Assembly: GCA_900548595.1 (NCBI GenBank)
Contig: URLB01000065.1
Location: 1-11,258, forward strand
Direction: 5' to 3'
Origin: an uncultured Eubacteriales bacterium
GTDB taxonomy: Bacteria; Bacillota; Clostridia; Lachnospirales; Anaerotignaceae
DNA: 11,258 nucleotides
Of this stretch, positions 1 to 7,968 are shown piece by piece. A program made the position numbers and the translations under genes. The notes below the pieces were generated by a model. The model was not told the origin of the DNA. It did not search any database and saw only the letters and a program-made list of their open reading frames with translations. How positions within the stretch are numbered: position 1 is the first letter of the stretch; the number at the start of each line of letters is the position of its first letter.

Positions 1-19
1 CCTTTTAAAAAAACTTTCA

Positions 20-256
20 TTTTCAACGTTATTATACAACTTTATCCAAGTCTGTAAAATATTTTTTAATAATTATTAAAAATTCATCAAAAAAACGTTG
101 AAAAATCAACATCTATTCAGACTTATTTATCTTGACCATAAATTTCAATGTTTTAAATTATTTACGTACGGCAATTGGCCCATAGTAATTTTAATCTGAA
201 TTTCGGTCTTAAAATAAATTTTGTCTAAAATGTTATTGTTATGACTTTTCAACGTT
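20..256. repeat. Three copies of an 11-base motif in a non-coding region
   Basis: The motif TTTTCAACGTT occurs at 20-30 and 246-256 on the plus strand and at 94-104 on the minus strand (read as AACGTTGAAAA). All three copies are exact. Their centres lie about 74 and 152 bases apart. The core AACGTT is self-complementary. The first 289 bases hold no gene, so this may be the control region of a gene left of the window; copy one lies just downstream of a possible leftward -10 box. A regulator-binding role is inference only, and I do not recognise the motif as a known operator. I see no convincing Rho-independent terminator here for the DUF362 gene that ends at 290. Confidence 0.5.
31..58 (-). 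promoter_or_regulatory. Possible leftward sigma-A promoter
   Basis: On the minus strand, TTTACA (53-58) and TATAAT (31-36) are separated by 16 bases, which would start a transcript near position 24 running out of the left edge. The -10 is perfect and the -35 matches five of six bases. In DNA this AT-rich chance matches occur, and the gene it would serve is not visible. Confidence 0.35.
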
Positions 257-289
257 TTATAAAAAGATATTTCCGTTTAGGGTTATATA

Positions 290-1396
290 TTAAATTTCAA
301 TCAACTCGTATTCTTTTGTTCCCAAGCCTATTTTTTCCGCATGGTCTACACAGTATTTCCAATTCGTCACAGGATGTGTGTCCGTAAAATGGTCGTGATG
401 GCACTGATCTCTTTCAGCCAGAATACTGTTAGGCATTACAGGCTGCGCATTTACTGCATCAGCACATGCAACGTCAATAGCTACGGGATCAAAAGACGCA
501 AACATACCGATATCAGGCACTATAGGAACGTCATTTTCAGAATGACAGTCGCAGTAAGGAGATACGTTGTTTACAATATTTATGTGGAAGTTTTCCCTAC
601 CGTCAAGTACAGCCATCGCATACTCTGCCATTTTTTTGCTTGTTATCTCAACCGAGCTATCCCCTATGTATGCCATTGCGTCAAAAGGACATGCTCCTAT
701 ACATCTGCCGCAGCCCGCACATTTATCTCTGTCTATTACAGCTTTTTTATCTACTATGGAAATTGCCCCATGAGCGCAGTTTCTCATACATGAACCGCAG
801 CCAACACATTTATCGGTTTTTACTTTAGGTCCGCTGGCGGAATGCATGTCCATCTTTCCTGCTCTTGAACCACAGCCCATACCTATATTTTTAAGCGCTC
901 CGCCGAAGCCTGTCATCTCGTGTCCTTTAAAATGAGCGAGTGATATTACAATATCAGCTTCCATTATTTCTTTTCCGATAATTGCCTTTTCACACAATTC
1001 ACCGTTACGGACAGGAACATAAACTTCACTGAGTCCTTTTATTCCGTCGCCTATAATTACATTACATCCTGTTGAAAAAGGTGTAAATCCGTTTTCATAC
1101 GCCGTATCAATATGCTCGAGGCCGTTTTTTCTTCTTCCTACATAAAGTGTATTGCAGTCTGTCAAAAATGGATATCCGCCCTTTTCTTTAACATAATCGG
1201 CAACAACTTTTGCAAAGTTGGGACGTAAATAGGCAATGTTTCCGGGTTCTCCAAAATGTATTTTTATAGCTACAAATTTATTTTTAAAATCAATTTTGTC
1301 AATTCCGGCTTCCCTTATCAGCCTATCAAGCTTCTGCAAAACATTCATCCCTTGCTTTGCCCTAAAATTCGTAAAATAAACTTTAGACTTATCCAT
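290..1396 (-). CDS. DUF362 domain protein with two 4Fe-4S ferredoxin motifs
   Basis: A 368-residue protein. Residues 1 to about 190 match the DUF362 style (IHFGEPGN near 47-54, FKGHEMTGFGGALKNIGMG near 156-174). A bacterial-ferredoxin region follows with two clusters: C197, C200, C203, C207 and C226, C229, C232, C236. The second has the usual Cys-Pro ending and the first has Cys-Ala instead. There is no signal peptide or membrane segment, so it should be cytoplasmic. The family is widespread in anaerobes, but its reaction is not established; electron transfer through the clusters is inferred. The ATG start is supported by GGAGGG at 1401-1406, four bases upstream. The gene stands alone, divergent from the topoisomerase operon, and I see no partner gene that would name its substrate. 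Confidence 0.9.
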   Translation of the reverse strand: MDKSKVYFTNFRAKQGMNVLQKLDRLIREAGIDKIDFKNKFVAIKIHFGEPGNIAYLRPNFAKVVADYVKEKGGYPFLTDCNTLYVGRRKNGLEHIDTAYENGFTPFSTGCNVIIGDGIKGLSEVYVPVRNGELCEKAIIGKEIMEADIVISLAHFKGHEMTGFGGALKNIGMGCGSRAGKMDMHSASGPKVKTDKCVGCGSCMRNCAHGAISIVDKKAVIDRDKCAGCGRCIGACPFDAMAYIGDSSVEITSKKMAEYAMAVLDGRENFHINIVNNVSPYCDCHSENDVPIVPDIGMFASFDPVAIDVACADAVNAQPVMPNSILAERDQCHHDHFTDTHPVTNWKYCVDHAEKIGLGTKEYELIEI

Positions 1397-1400
1397 ATTA

Positions 1401-1406
1401 CCCTCC
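1401..1406 (-). promoter_or_regulatory. Ribosome binding site of the DUF362 gene
   Basis: The minus strand reads GGAGGG followed by TAAT and then ATG. This strong Shine-Dalgarno sequence fixes the start at 1396. Confidence 0.75.
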
Positions 1407-1438
1407 TATATTATATCCCTGTTATTTTCAGTCGAATA

Positions 1439-1467
1439 ATTATATCATATCGAGACACAATCTACAA
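1439..1467 (-). promoter_or_regulatory. Extended -10 promoter of the DUF362 gene
   Basis: The minus strand has TTGTAG (1462-1467), a 17-base spacer and TATAAT (1439-1444), with TGA directly before the -10, giving the extended TGnTATAAT form. The transcript would start near 1432, leaving a leader of about 36 bases. The -35 matches only in its TTG, which fits an extended -10 promoter. Confidence 0.6.
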
Positions 1468-1631
1468 CGGTATGTTCTATTTTATAAACATAAGTCAATA
1501 TGAAAAACTATACCTAAAATATATTTTAAAGTATATTATTTCAAGTTCAAATATATTGTAATTAAAAAGCCATTTATTAATAAATATTGTATTCCCTAAA
1601 AGCATTAGCAAACATATATTCGCTTATTTCC

Positions 1632-1660
1632 TTGACAAAATCTTTAAATTACGATATTAT
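1632..1660 (+). promoter_or_regulatory. Sigma-A promoter of the topoisomerase operon
   Basis: A perfect TTGACA (1632-1637), a 17-base spacer and TATTAT (1655-1660) predict a start near 1667 and a leader of about 43 bases. AGGTG at 1699-1703 is the likely ribosome binding site. The rest of the 313-base gap between the divergent genes (1397-1709) is AT-rich, and I see only the two promoters in it. Confidence 0.75.
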
Positions 1661-1709
1661 TAAAGCATTGTGTAAATGTATACAAATAAAATATTAGCAG
1701 GTGTAATTT

Positions 1710-3683
1710 ATGGCTGTACGTAATAAAAAATATAATGACGAAAGTATTTCATTATTGAAAGGCGCAGATCGTGTACGTCTAAGACCGAGCGTAATTTTCG
1801 GTTCCGATGGTCTTGAAGGCTGCGAACATGCCGTTTTTGAAATACTCAGCAACTCTATAGACGAAGCAAGGGAAGGTTACGGAAATAAAATAGAAGTTAC
1901 CCGATATAAAGACCATTCCGTAAGGATAAAAGATTACGGACGAGGCATACCTGTAGACTATAACGCCAATGAGGGTCGTTATAACTGGGAACTTGTTTTC
2001 TGTGAACTGTATGCGGGAGGAAAATATAATAATAATTCCGGAGAAAACTACGAATTCAGTTTAGGTCTTAACGGTCTTGGGGCGTGTGCCACACAGTATT
2101 CATCAGAATATATGGATACCGTAATTTTCAGAGACGGTTTCAAATACACACTGCATTTTGAAAAAGGCGAAAATATATCCGGTCTTGTTAAAGAGGAAAC
2201 AGTACAAAAGTCAACAGGTACAGATATAAAATGGAAACCAGATAAGGAAGTTTTTACCGATATCAACATACCTTCCGAATATTTTAAAGATATTTTAAAA
2301 AAACAGGCGATTGTAAATGCAGGTCTTATATTTGAGTATTATGATGAAGAGGCTGATGAGCATGAAACATTCGTATATGAAAACGGTATAAAAGACTATA
2401 TAAACGAGCTCAATTCCGGAAAAGGACTGACAGATTCCTATTATATGGAAACGGAGACAAAAGGAAGAGACAGAGAAGATAAGCCGGAATATAAACTAAA
2501 GTTTGAAGCTGCGTTTTGCTTCAACAATGAAATCAATTCATTGCAATATTTCCATAACAGCTCTTTCCTGGAACACGGCGGTTCACCTGATAAAGCTGTC
2601 AAAAACGCTTTCGTATATTCTATTGACAAATATATAAAAGCCAATTCATTGTACAAAAAAAACGAAAAGAAAATTACGTTTTCCGATATTGAGGACAGCC
2701 TTATTATTATAGTAAACTCCTTTTCAACCATTACAAGTTATGAAAATCAAACTAAAAAATCTATAACAAATAAGTTTATACAAGACGCAATGACTGATTA
2801 TTTTAAGCAGCAGTTAGAGATATATTTCATAGAAAATAAAATTGACGCGGATAAAATAGCCAACCAAGTGCTTGTAAATAAAAGAAGCCGTGAAACTGCC
2901 GAAAATACAAGAGTAAATATAAGGAAAAAACTTACAGGCAGTTTGGATATGAATAACAGAGTTGACAAATTTGTCAACTGCCGCTCCAAAGATGTAAGTA
3001 GACGTGAACTCTATATTGTGGAGGGCGACTCGGCTCTCGGTTCATGCAAACTCGGACGCGACGCAGAATTCCAGGCAATAATTCCGATAAGAGGTAAAAT
3101 ACTTAACTGTCTTAAATCGGATTATGAAAAAATATTTAAAAATGATATCATAACCGACCTGCTTAAAGTATTGGGATGCGGTGTAGAAATAAAAGCAAAA
3201 CATAACTCAAATATTAATTCTTTTGATTTGAGTCAGCTGCGTTGGAATAAAGTAATTATATGCACGGATGCAGATGTAGACGGGTATCAAATAAGAACTT
3301 TAATTCTTACCATGCTGTATCGTCTTGTCCCTACACTTATATCTGAAAAAAAGGTGTATATTGCGGAATCTCCTCTGTATGAAATTACTTCCGGTAAAGA
3401 CACCTATTTTGCGTATACGGAAAATGAAAAAACTCAGATACTTTCCAAACTTAAAGGAAAATATACAATACAGCGTTCCAAAGGTCTCGGTGAAAATCAG
3501 CCGGAAATGATGTGGGAAACAACAATGAACCCTGAAACAAGACACCTGATAATGGTAACTCCTGATTTAGCAGAACTTACAAAGCAAAAGTTTGAATTGC
3601 TTCTCGGTGAAAATCTAAAAGGCAGAAAAGAATTTATTGAGAGCGACGGATATAAGTATCTTGATCTTGCAGATATTTCATAA
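1710..3683 (+). CDS. parE: Type IIA topoisomerase subunit B, ParE/GyrB family, divergent
   Basis: A 657-residue ATPase subunit that, with the next gene product, should pass one DNA duplex through another (decatenation or relaxation). It has the GHKL ATPase domain with E44 as general base, N48 for Mg and D75-x-GRGIP; the transducer with the ATP-sensing QTK loop (Q347-K349); a TOPRIM domain with EGDSA at 438-442 and D520, D522, D524 as metal ligands; and the C-terminal KGLGE and WETTMNPETR motifs. The length and lack of a large insert fit ParE or short GyrB. Departures from consensus: the usual YKVSGGLHGVG stretch reads YEFSLGLNGLG (114-124), changing the conserved Lys to Glu115 and His to Asn121. 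It lies directly ahead of subunit A, as in parE-parC operons. Whether it is the true ParE or a third type IIA pair needs a phylogeny. Confidence 0.9.
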   Translation: MAVRNKKYNDESISLLKGADRVRLRPSVIFGSDGLEGCEHAVFEILSNSIDEAREGYGNKIEVTRYKDHSVRIKDYGRGIPVDYNANEGRYNWELVFCELYAGGKYNNNSGENYEFSLGLNGLGACATQYSSEYMDTVIFRDGFKYTLHFEKGENISGLVKEETVQKSTGTDIKWKPDKEVFTDINIPSEYFKDILKKQAIVNAGLIFEYYDEEADEHETFVYENGIKDYINELNSGKGLTDSYYMETETKGRDREDKPEYKLKFEAAFCFNNEINSLQYFHNSSFLEHGGSPDKAVKNAFVYSIDKYIKANSLYKKNEKKITFSDIEDSLIIIVNSFSTITSYENQTKKSITNKFIQDAMTDYFKQQLEIYFIENKIDADKIANQVLVNKRSRETAENTRVNIRKKLTGSLDMNNRVDKFVNCRSKDVSRRELYIVEGDSALGSCKLGRDAEFQAIIPIRGKILNCLKSDYEKIFKNDIITDLLKVLGCGVEIKAKHNSNINSFDLSQLRWNKVIICTDADVDGYQIRTLILTMLYRLVPTLISEKKVYIAESPLYEITSGKDTYFAYTENEKTQILSKLKGKYTIQRSKGLGENQPEMMWETTMNPETRHLIMVTPDLAELTKQKFELLLGENLKGRKEFIESDGYKYLDLADIS

Positions 3684-3686
3684 AAG

Positions 3687-3700
3687 CTCTTAATTAAGAG
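3687..3700 (+). promoter_or_regulatory. Perfect 14-base palindrome overlapping the parC ribosome binding site
   Basis: CTCTTAATTAAGAG sits between the two topoisomerase genes. As RNA it could form a five-pair hairpin with an AATT loop that hides part of the AGAGGT Shine-Dalgarno sequence (3697-3702) of the second gene. The stem is short, so any control of translation is weak inference. Confidence 0.35.
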
Positions 3701-3707
3701 GTAAACT

Positions 3708-5936
3708 ATGGCTAAAAAAACAAAAAACAAAAGTGAATATAAAGATATAGTAATAACCGAACAGAAAATAACCGATACGCTGGAAGTAAACTATATGCCC
3801 TATGCAATGAGCGTTATAGTATCAAGGGCTATACCCGAAATAGACGGCTTTAAACCATCTCACAGAAAACTTTTATATACCATGTATAAAATGGGACTTC
3901 TTAAAGGCGGAAGAACAAAATCGTCCAACATAGTCGGTCAGACAATGCATCTTAATCCCCACGGAGACATAACAATATACGAAACAATGGTTCGACTAAC
4001 AGAAGGAAACGGCTCATTACTGCTTCCATTCGTTGATTCAAAAGGAAACTTCGGAAAGCAGTACTCAAGAGACATGGCTTATGCTGCCGCAAGGTACACC
4101 GAGGCAAAGCTTGCTCCTATTTGTGAAGAATTATTCGGAGATATTGATAAAAACTCAGTTGACTTCGTCGATAACTTCGACTCAACAACAAAAGAACCTG
4201 TTCTGCTTCCGACAAGTTTTCCCAATATACTTGTAAATCCTAATCAGGGTATTGCAGTCGGAATGGCAAGTTCGTTCTGTAGTTTTAATCTCATTGAAAT
4301 ATGTGAAGTAACTACTGCATTTATGTCAGATGAAAATATCGACATTACCGATTATATTAAAGGTCCTGACTTTCCCGGCGGCGGTGAATTGATTTATAAC
4401 GAATCTGAAATGAGGACTATTTACGATACCGGTCGCGGAAGTTTTAAAGTAAGAGCAAAATACAGATATGATAAGAGAAACAGTTGTATCGAGGTTTATG
4501 AAATTCCCTATACAACAAATATCGAGTCTATAATCGACAAAATTATATCCCTGGTTAAAAGCGGTAAGATTAGGGATATAACGGATGTGCGCGATGAGAC
4601 CGACTTAAAAGGTCTTAAGATAGCTATAGATATTAAAAAAAGCGCCGACGCCGATATGATAATGGCAAAATTGTTTAGCATGACTCCTTTATGCGATTCT
4701 TTCAGCTGTAATTTTAACCTTCTTATAGACGGTAAACCAAAGACGCTCGGTATAAAAGGAATATTATCAGAATGGATACGTTTCCGTATGGACTGCGTAA
4801 AACGTCGCCTGAAATTCGATATGGATAAAAAAAGCGCAAAACTTCATCTTCTGCAAGGTCTGTCAAAAATACTGTTAGATATTGACAAAGCTATCGAAAT
4901 AATACGTAATACCGAAGTTGACGCCATGGTAGTGCCTAACCTTATTTCAGGTTTTGATATAGATCAGAAGCAGGCTGAGTATGTAGCGGAAATAAAGCTT
5001 AGAAATATCAACAAAGAATATATATTGAACCGTATACAGGAAATAAGCGAACTTGTAGATGATATAGCGGATCTTAACTCGGTACTTTCCGACGATAAAA
5101 AAGTTAAACGCTTAATAGCCAAAGAACTTAAAAGTATTTCAAAAAAATACGGAAGTCCCAGAAAAACCGATATAATTTTAGAGTCAGATACAGAAAAACT
5201 TCAGGCTGAAGATCTTGTAGAGGATTATGGAGTAAGACTGCTCCTCACAGGGCATAACTATTTCAAAAAAATCCCATTAACATCGCTTAGGACAAATCCC
5301 GAGCAAAAGCTTAAAGACGACGATAAAATCATATGCGAATGGGAATGTACTAATCGTGCTGACGCCGTGTTCTTCTCAAATAAAGGTAATGTGTACAAGC
5401 TGAAAGTAAACGATATACCAGATTGCAAAGCAAGCAGTTTCGGAGAATACCTTGCAAATCTTCTTGCACTTGAAGACGAAGAACATATACTTTACTTTAC
5501 CGCTACAGTAGATTACTCGGGATTTATGATTTTTGCCTTTGAAAACGGAAAAGTTGCGAAGGTTACGATGGAAAGCTACGCTACAAAGACAAACCGTCGT
5601 AAGCTGTTAAATGCATACTCTAAGAAATCTGCCGTAATAGGAATGAAAGCCGTATATGAGGACAGCGATATGGTTCTTATAAGAGATACCGATAAAGCGC
5701 TTCTTTTTAACACCGAGCTTGTTCCTCTAAATTCAAATAAAAGTTCCGGCGGAGTCCAAGTATTTACAATGAAAAAGAAAAGTTTTGTAACGGCATTATT
5801 CTCTTCTTTTGAATTTAAGAGCGATGATATTGAAAGATACAGAACTAAAAAAATTACATCTTCGGGAGCTTCAATAACAGATACAGACAATGAACGCAAT
5901 GACTTGCCCAGACAAATTAAGTTAAAAAAATCCTGA
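3708..5936 (+). CDS. parC: Type IIA topoisomerase subunit A, ParC/GyrA family, short C-terminal domain
   Basis: A 742-residue DNA cleavage subunit. The winged-helix region starts with a MPYAMSVIVSRAIPEIDGFKP stretch (30-50). The catalytic pair is R129-Y130 in AARYTEAKL, with Y130 as the DNA-linking tyrosine. GNFG (113-116) and the IAVGMA region (182-187) are typical. In the quinolone region, NPHGDITIYE (83-92) puts Ile88 at the E. coli GyrA Ser83 position and Glu92 at the Asp87 position. A tower and coiled coil run to about 500. The C-terminal domain (about 505-690) shows four beta-propeller-like blades and no GyrA box (QRRGGKG), so wrapping and gyrase activity are unlikely and a topoisomerase IV role is favoured. 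The tail (about 700-742) is polar. AGAGGT at 3697-3702 supports the ATG, 24 bases after the B subunit stop. Confidence 0.9.
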   Translation: MAKKTKNKSEYKDIVITEQKITDTLEVNYMPYAMSVIVSRAIPEIDGFKPSHRKLLYTMYKMGLLKGGRTKSSNIVGQTMHLNPHGDITIYETMVRLTEGNGSLLLPFVDSKGNFGKQYSRDMAYAAARYTEAKLAPICEELFGDIDKNSVDFVDNFDSTTKEPVLLPTSFPNILVNPNQGIAVGMASSFCSFNLIEICEVTTAFMSDENIDITDYIKGPDFPGGGELIYNESEMRTIYDTGRGSFKVRAKYRYDKRNSCIEVYEIPYTTNIESIIDKIISLVKSGKIRDITDVRDETDLKGLKIAIDIKKSADADMIMAKLFSMTPLCDSFSCNFNLLIDGKPKTLGIKGILSEWIRFRMDCVKRRLKFDMDKKSAKLHLLQGLSKILLDIDKAIEIIRNTEVDAMVVPNLISGFDIDQKQAEYVAEIKLRNINKEYILNRIQEISELVDDIADLNSVLSDDKKVKRLIAKELKSISKKYGSPRKTDIILESDTEKLQAEDLVEDYGVRLLLTGHNYFKKIPLTSLRTNPEQKLKDDDKIICEWECTNRADAVFFSNKGNVYKLKVNDIPDCKASSFGEYLANLLALEDEEHILYFTATVDYSGFMIFAFENGKVAKVTMESYATKTNRRKLLNAYSKKSAVIGMKAVYEDSDMVLIRDTDKALLFNTELVPLNSNKSSGGVQVFTMKKKSFVTALFSSFEFKSDDIERYRTKKITSSGASITDTDNERNDLPRQIKLKKS

Positions 5937-5951
5937 TAAAAATTATCAGGA
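5931..5951. terminator. Bidirectional Rho-independent terminator shared by convergent operons
   Basis: A nine-pair stem, TCCTGATAA (5931-5939) with TTATCAGGA (5943-5951), has an AAA loop, an A7 run before it and a T7 run after it. It can stop transcripts from both sides. Its left arm contains the TGA stop of the parC-like gene (5934-5936), and its T run covers part of the histidine kinase stop codon (5957-5959). Confidence 0.9.
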
Positions 5952-5956
5952 TTTTT

Positions 5957-7252
5957 TTAAAATATGACCTTTATTTCCGTTCCTTCCCCTACTTCGCTTT
6001 TCAAGGTTATTTTAGCATTATGGCTTGCGGCTATATGTTTCACAATAGCCAAGCCAAGTCCTGTTCCGCCGCTTATTTTGGATCTGCTTTTATCTACACG
6101 GTAAAATCTTTCAAAAATTCTTTCTCTATGTTCCTGCGGTATTCCTATTCCGTTATCCTTTACAGTAAGTACAACGCTTCCGTTGTCCTTATTTACATCT
6201 ATCCAAACGGAACCTCCCTGTTTATTATATGTTATTGCATTATTTACAAGATTTGTTACAAGCTCCTCCAGCATTGACCTGTTTCCGTTTATGACAGCCT
6301 TACTGTCGCAATGCTCATACAGATTTATATCATGGCGTCTTGCATTCTCCTGCAATATTCGCATACAGTCGTCTACAACCTCAGACAGGTTTATATCTTC
6401 ATAGATAGCTTCGATACTGTCTGAATCCAATTCGGAAAGTTTGATTATATCGTTTATCAAACTCAGCAGTCTATCCGAATGATGATGTATTTCACCTGCA
6501 AACCTAACTACAGAGTTTTCATCAACCATTTTATTCTCTATAAGCTCTGCATAACCCGATATAACCGTGAGCGGAGTTTTCAATTCGTGCGAAACATTAG
6601 CTGAAAATTCCTGTCTGACTCTGGCGTTATTAAGAATATTTTCGTGCTGTTCCTTAAGCATATTAACAACCGGAACAAGCTCCTCATATTCAGGAACTTC
6701 TTTAAAACTGATATCGTCAGCCATTTTTTCAATAGGTTTTATTATTTTTTTAGTCAAAACCCTGGTTACAATAAAACAAAGAGCCGCCATAATAATTATT
6801 ATTCCGCACAGAGCGGGAATAAGATACTCAAAAAACCTTAAGATATTATCTGCTTTCCTTGATACTCTTAGTATGTTTCCGTTATCAAGTTTCTCTGAAT
6901 AATAATATATATCTTTATCAATTGAATCACTGGATTCTATAGAAAAACCTTCGCCTTTTATTTTGGCTTCGTTGATATCGGAACCGTTTATATAATTTCC
7001 CGTTTCTCCCAAACTGTCTAAAACAATAAAATTTTTGTCATTGAGTACGGTAACTCTAAGACAGTTCAGTTCAATTACTTTAGATTCATTTATAGAGTCA
7101 TCTGTCATTAAAATTGTTTCACTGTCAATCTTCAGATCTTCCCATATCTGTCTTCGTATTATTCCGTTAAACACACCCGATATAATTACAGCCGTTGACA
7201 AAACGGCTATAATGACAACGGCTGTAATATATATACTTATTTTTCTTTTCAT
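5957..7252 (-). CDS. phoR: PhoR-type membrane sensor histidine kinase
   Basis: A 431-residue sensor kinase. It has a membrane segment at about 6-27, an extracellular region of about 115 residues with the PhoR-like pattern (VTVLNDKNFIVLDS, then DIYYYSEKLDNGNILRVS), a second membrane segment at about 143-163 and a HAMP-like linker. The HisKA domain carries phospho-acceptor H222 in SHELKTP. The ATPase domain has the N box (NLVNNAITYN, about 334-343), DNGIGIP (366-372), the F box ERFYRVDKS and GGTGLGLA (395-402). I see no cytoplasmic PAS domain, so it is shorter than B. subtilis PhoR. It should phosphorylate the regulator encoded just upstream, probably in response to phosphate status. I chose ATG at 7252 because GGTGAT (7257-7262) lies four bases before it; a GTG at 7261 would add three residues but lacks a good ribosome site. 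Confidence 0.9.
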   Translation of the reverse strand: MKRKISIYITAVVIIAVLSTAVIISGVFNGIIRRQIWEDLKIDSETILMTDDSINESKVIELNCLRVTVLNDKNFIVLDSLGETGNYINGSDINEAKIKGEGFSIESSDSIDKDIYYYSEKLDNGNILRVSRKADNILRFFEYLIPALCGIIIIMAALCFIVTRVLTKKIIKPIEKMADDISFKEVPEYEELVPVVNMLKEQHENILNNARVRQEFSANVSHELKTPLTVISGYAELIENKMVDENSVVRFAGEIHHHSDRLLSLINDIIKLSELDSDSIEAIYEDINLSEVVDDCMRILQENARRHDINLYEHCDSKAVINGNRSMLEELVTNLVNNAITYNKQGGSVWIDVNKDNGSVVLTVKDNGIGIPQEHRERIFERFYRVDKSRSKISGGTGLGLAIVKHIAASHNAKITLKSEVGEGTEIKVIF

Positions 7253-7267
7253 AAATATCACCGTTCT

Positions 7268-7954
7268 TTATAATTCGGCAACATATCCTACATTTCTTAC
7301 TGTTTTAATTATATTTCCGGCATCTCCTAATTTCTGTCGGAGAGTTTTAATATGCATATCAACTGTTCTGGACTCGCTCTCAAATTCCACTCCCCAAACC
7401 TTTTCCATTATGATGTCTCGGGTAAGCACAATTCCCTCATTAAGAGTAAGCAGTTTAAGCAGTTCATATTCTTTATATGTAAGTTCGCATTTCTCATCGC
7501 TGACAAAAACAACTCTTCTTACATCGTCTATAAATATGTCGCCTATCCTGATATATTTTTCTCTTCCGGCTATTCTTCGCTCTTCTTCGGTTCTGCGAAG
7601 AAGAGCTTTGACCCTCGCAATCAGTTCCATAACGCCGAACGGTTTTGTAATATAGTCGTCAGCGCCTATTTCCAGACCTCTGACACGGTCAAGCTCCGTA
7701 GACTTAGCGCTTATCAAAATCACAGGTACTCTTCTTGTGTCCGGCTTTGAGCGTAATTTTTTAAGTATCTCAAGTCCGTCCTCATCGGGAAGCATAATAT
7801 CAAGTATGATAAGATCTGGCCTGTTTACGCCAAGTTTATCATAAAACGACTTTCCGTTTTCAAAGGATTCGACCTCATGCCCGCTGTTAGTAAGCGCGAT
7901 AGATTCTATTTCACAAATATTAGCGTCATCTTCAACAATGTAAATGAGGGCCAT
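7268..7954 (-). CDS. phoB: OmpR/PhoB-family response regulator (PhoB/PhoP type)
   Basis: A 228-residue two-domain regulator. The receiver (1 to about 120) has acidic pocket residues E8, D9 and D10, phospho-acceptor D52 in LDIMLPDEDG, S82 at the switch Ser/Thr position and K104 in TKPF. The winged-helix DNA-binding domain (about 130-228) ends with the family pattern RTVDMHIKTLRQKLG and IKTVRNVGYVAEL. GAGGTG at 7960-7965 supports the ATG. It lies 14 bases after the transporter stop and about 15 bases before the kinase start, so the three genes are surely co-transcribed. Phosphate regulation is inferred from the PhoU-bearing transporter beside it and the PhoR-like sensor; sequence alone does not separate PhoB from other OmpR-type regulators. 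It probably binds the direct repeats in front of the operon. Confidence 0.88.
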   Translation of the reverse strand: MALIYIVEDDANICEIESIALTNSGHEVESFENGKSFYDKLGVNRPDLIILDIMLPDEDGLEILKKLRSKPDTRRVPVILISAKSTELDRVRGLEIGADDYITKPFGVMELIARVKALLRRTEEERRIAGREKYIRIGDIFIDDVRRVVFVSDEKCELTYKEYELLKLLTLNEGIVLTRDIIMEKVWGVEFESESRTVDMHIKTLRQKLGDAGNIIKTVRNVGYVAEL

Positions 7955-7968
7955 ATTTACACCTCGTT

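Noticed and set aside
63..82. Perfect 20-base palindrome of A and T only
   Set aside because: It could form a stem but has no G-C pairs, no proper loop and no useful T run, so I do not call it a terminator for the DUF362 gene; such palindromes are common in AT-rich DNA.
341..793. Open frame of 150 codons opposite the DUF362 gene
   Set aside because: The ferredoxin cysteines on the other strand show which strand is coding; the plus-strand product looks random.
1256..1561. Open frame of 101 codons spanning the start of the DUF362 gene
   Set aside because: It overlaps the real start, promoter and ribosome site of that gene and its product resembles no protein.
7253..7261. GTG start for the histidine kinase at 7261
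   Set aside because: The GGTG that contains it serves better as the ribosome site for the ATG at 7252.
7035..7655. Open frame of 206 codons on the plus strand across the kinase and regulator genes
   Set aside because: It runs antisense to two genes with clear catalytic motifs, its translation is Ser/Thr/Ile-rich without any recognisable domain, and it has no matching ribosome site.
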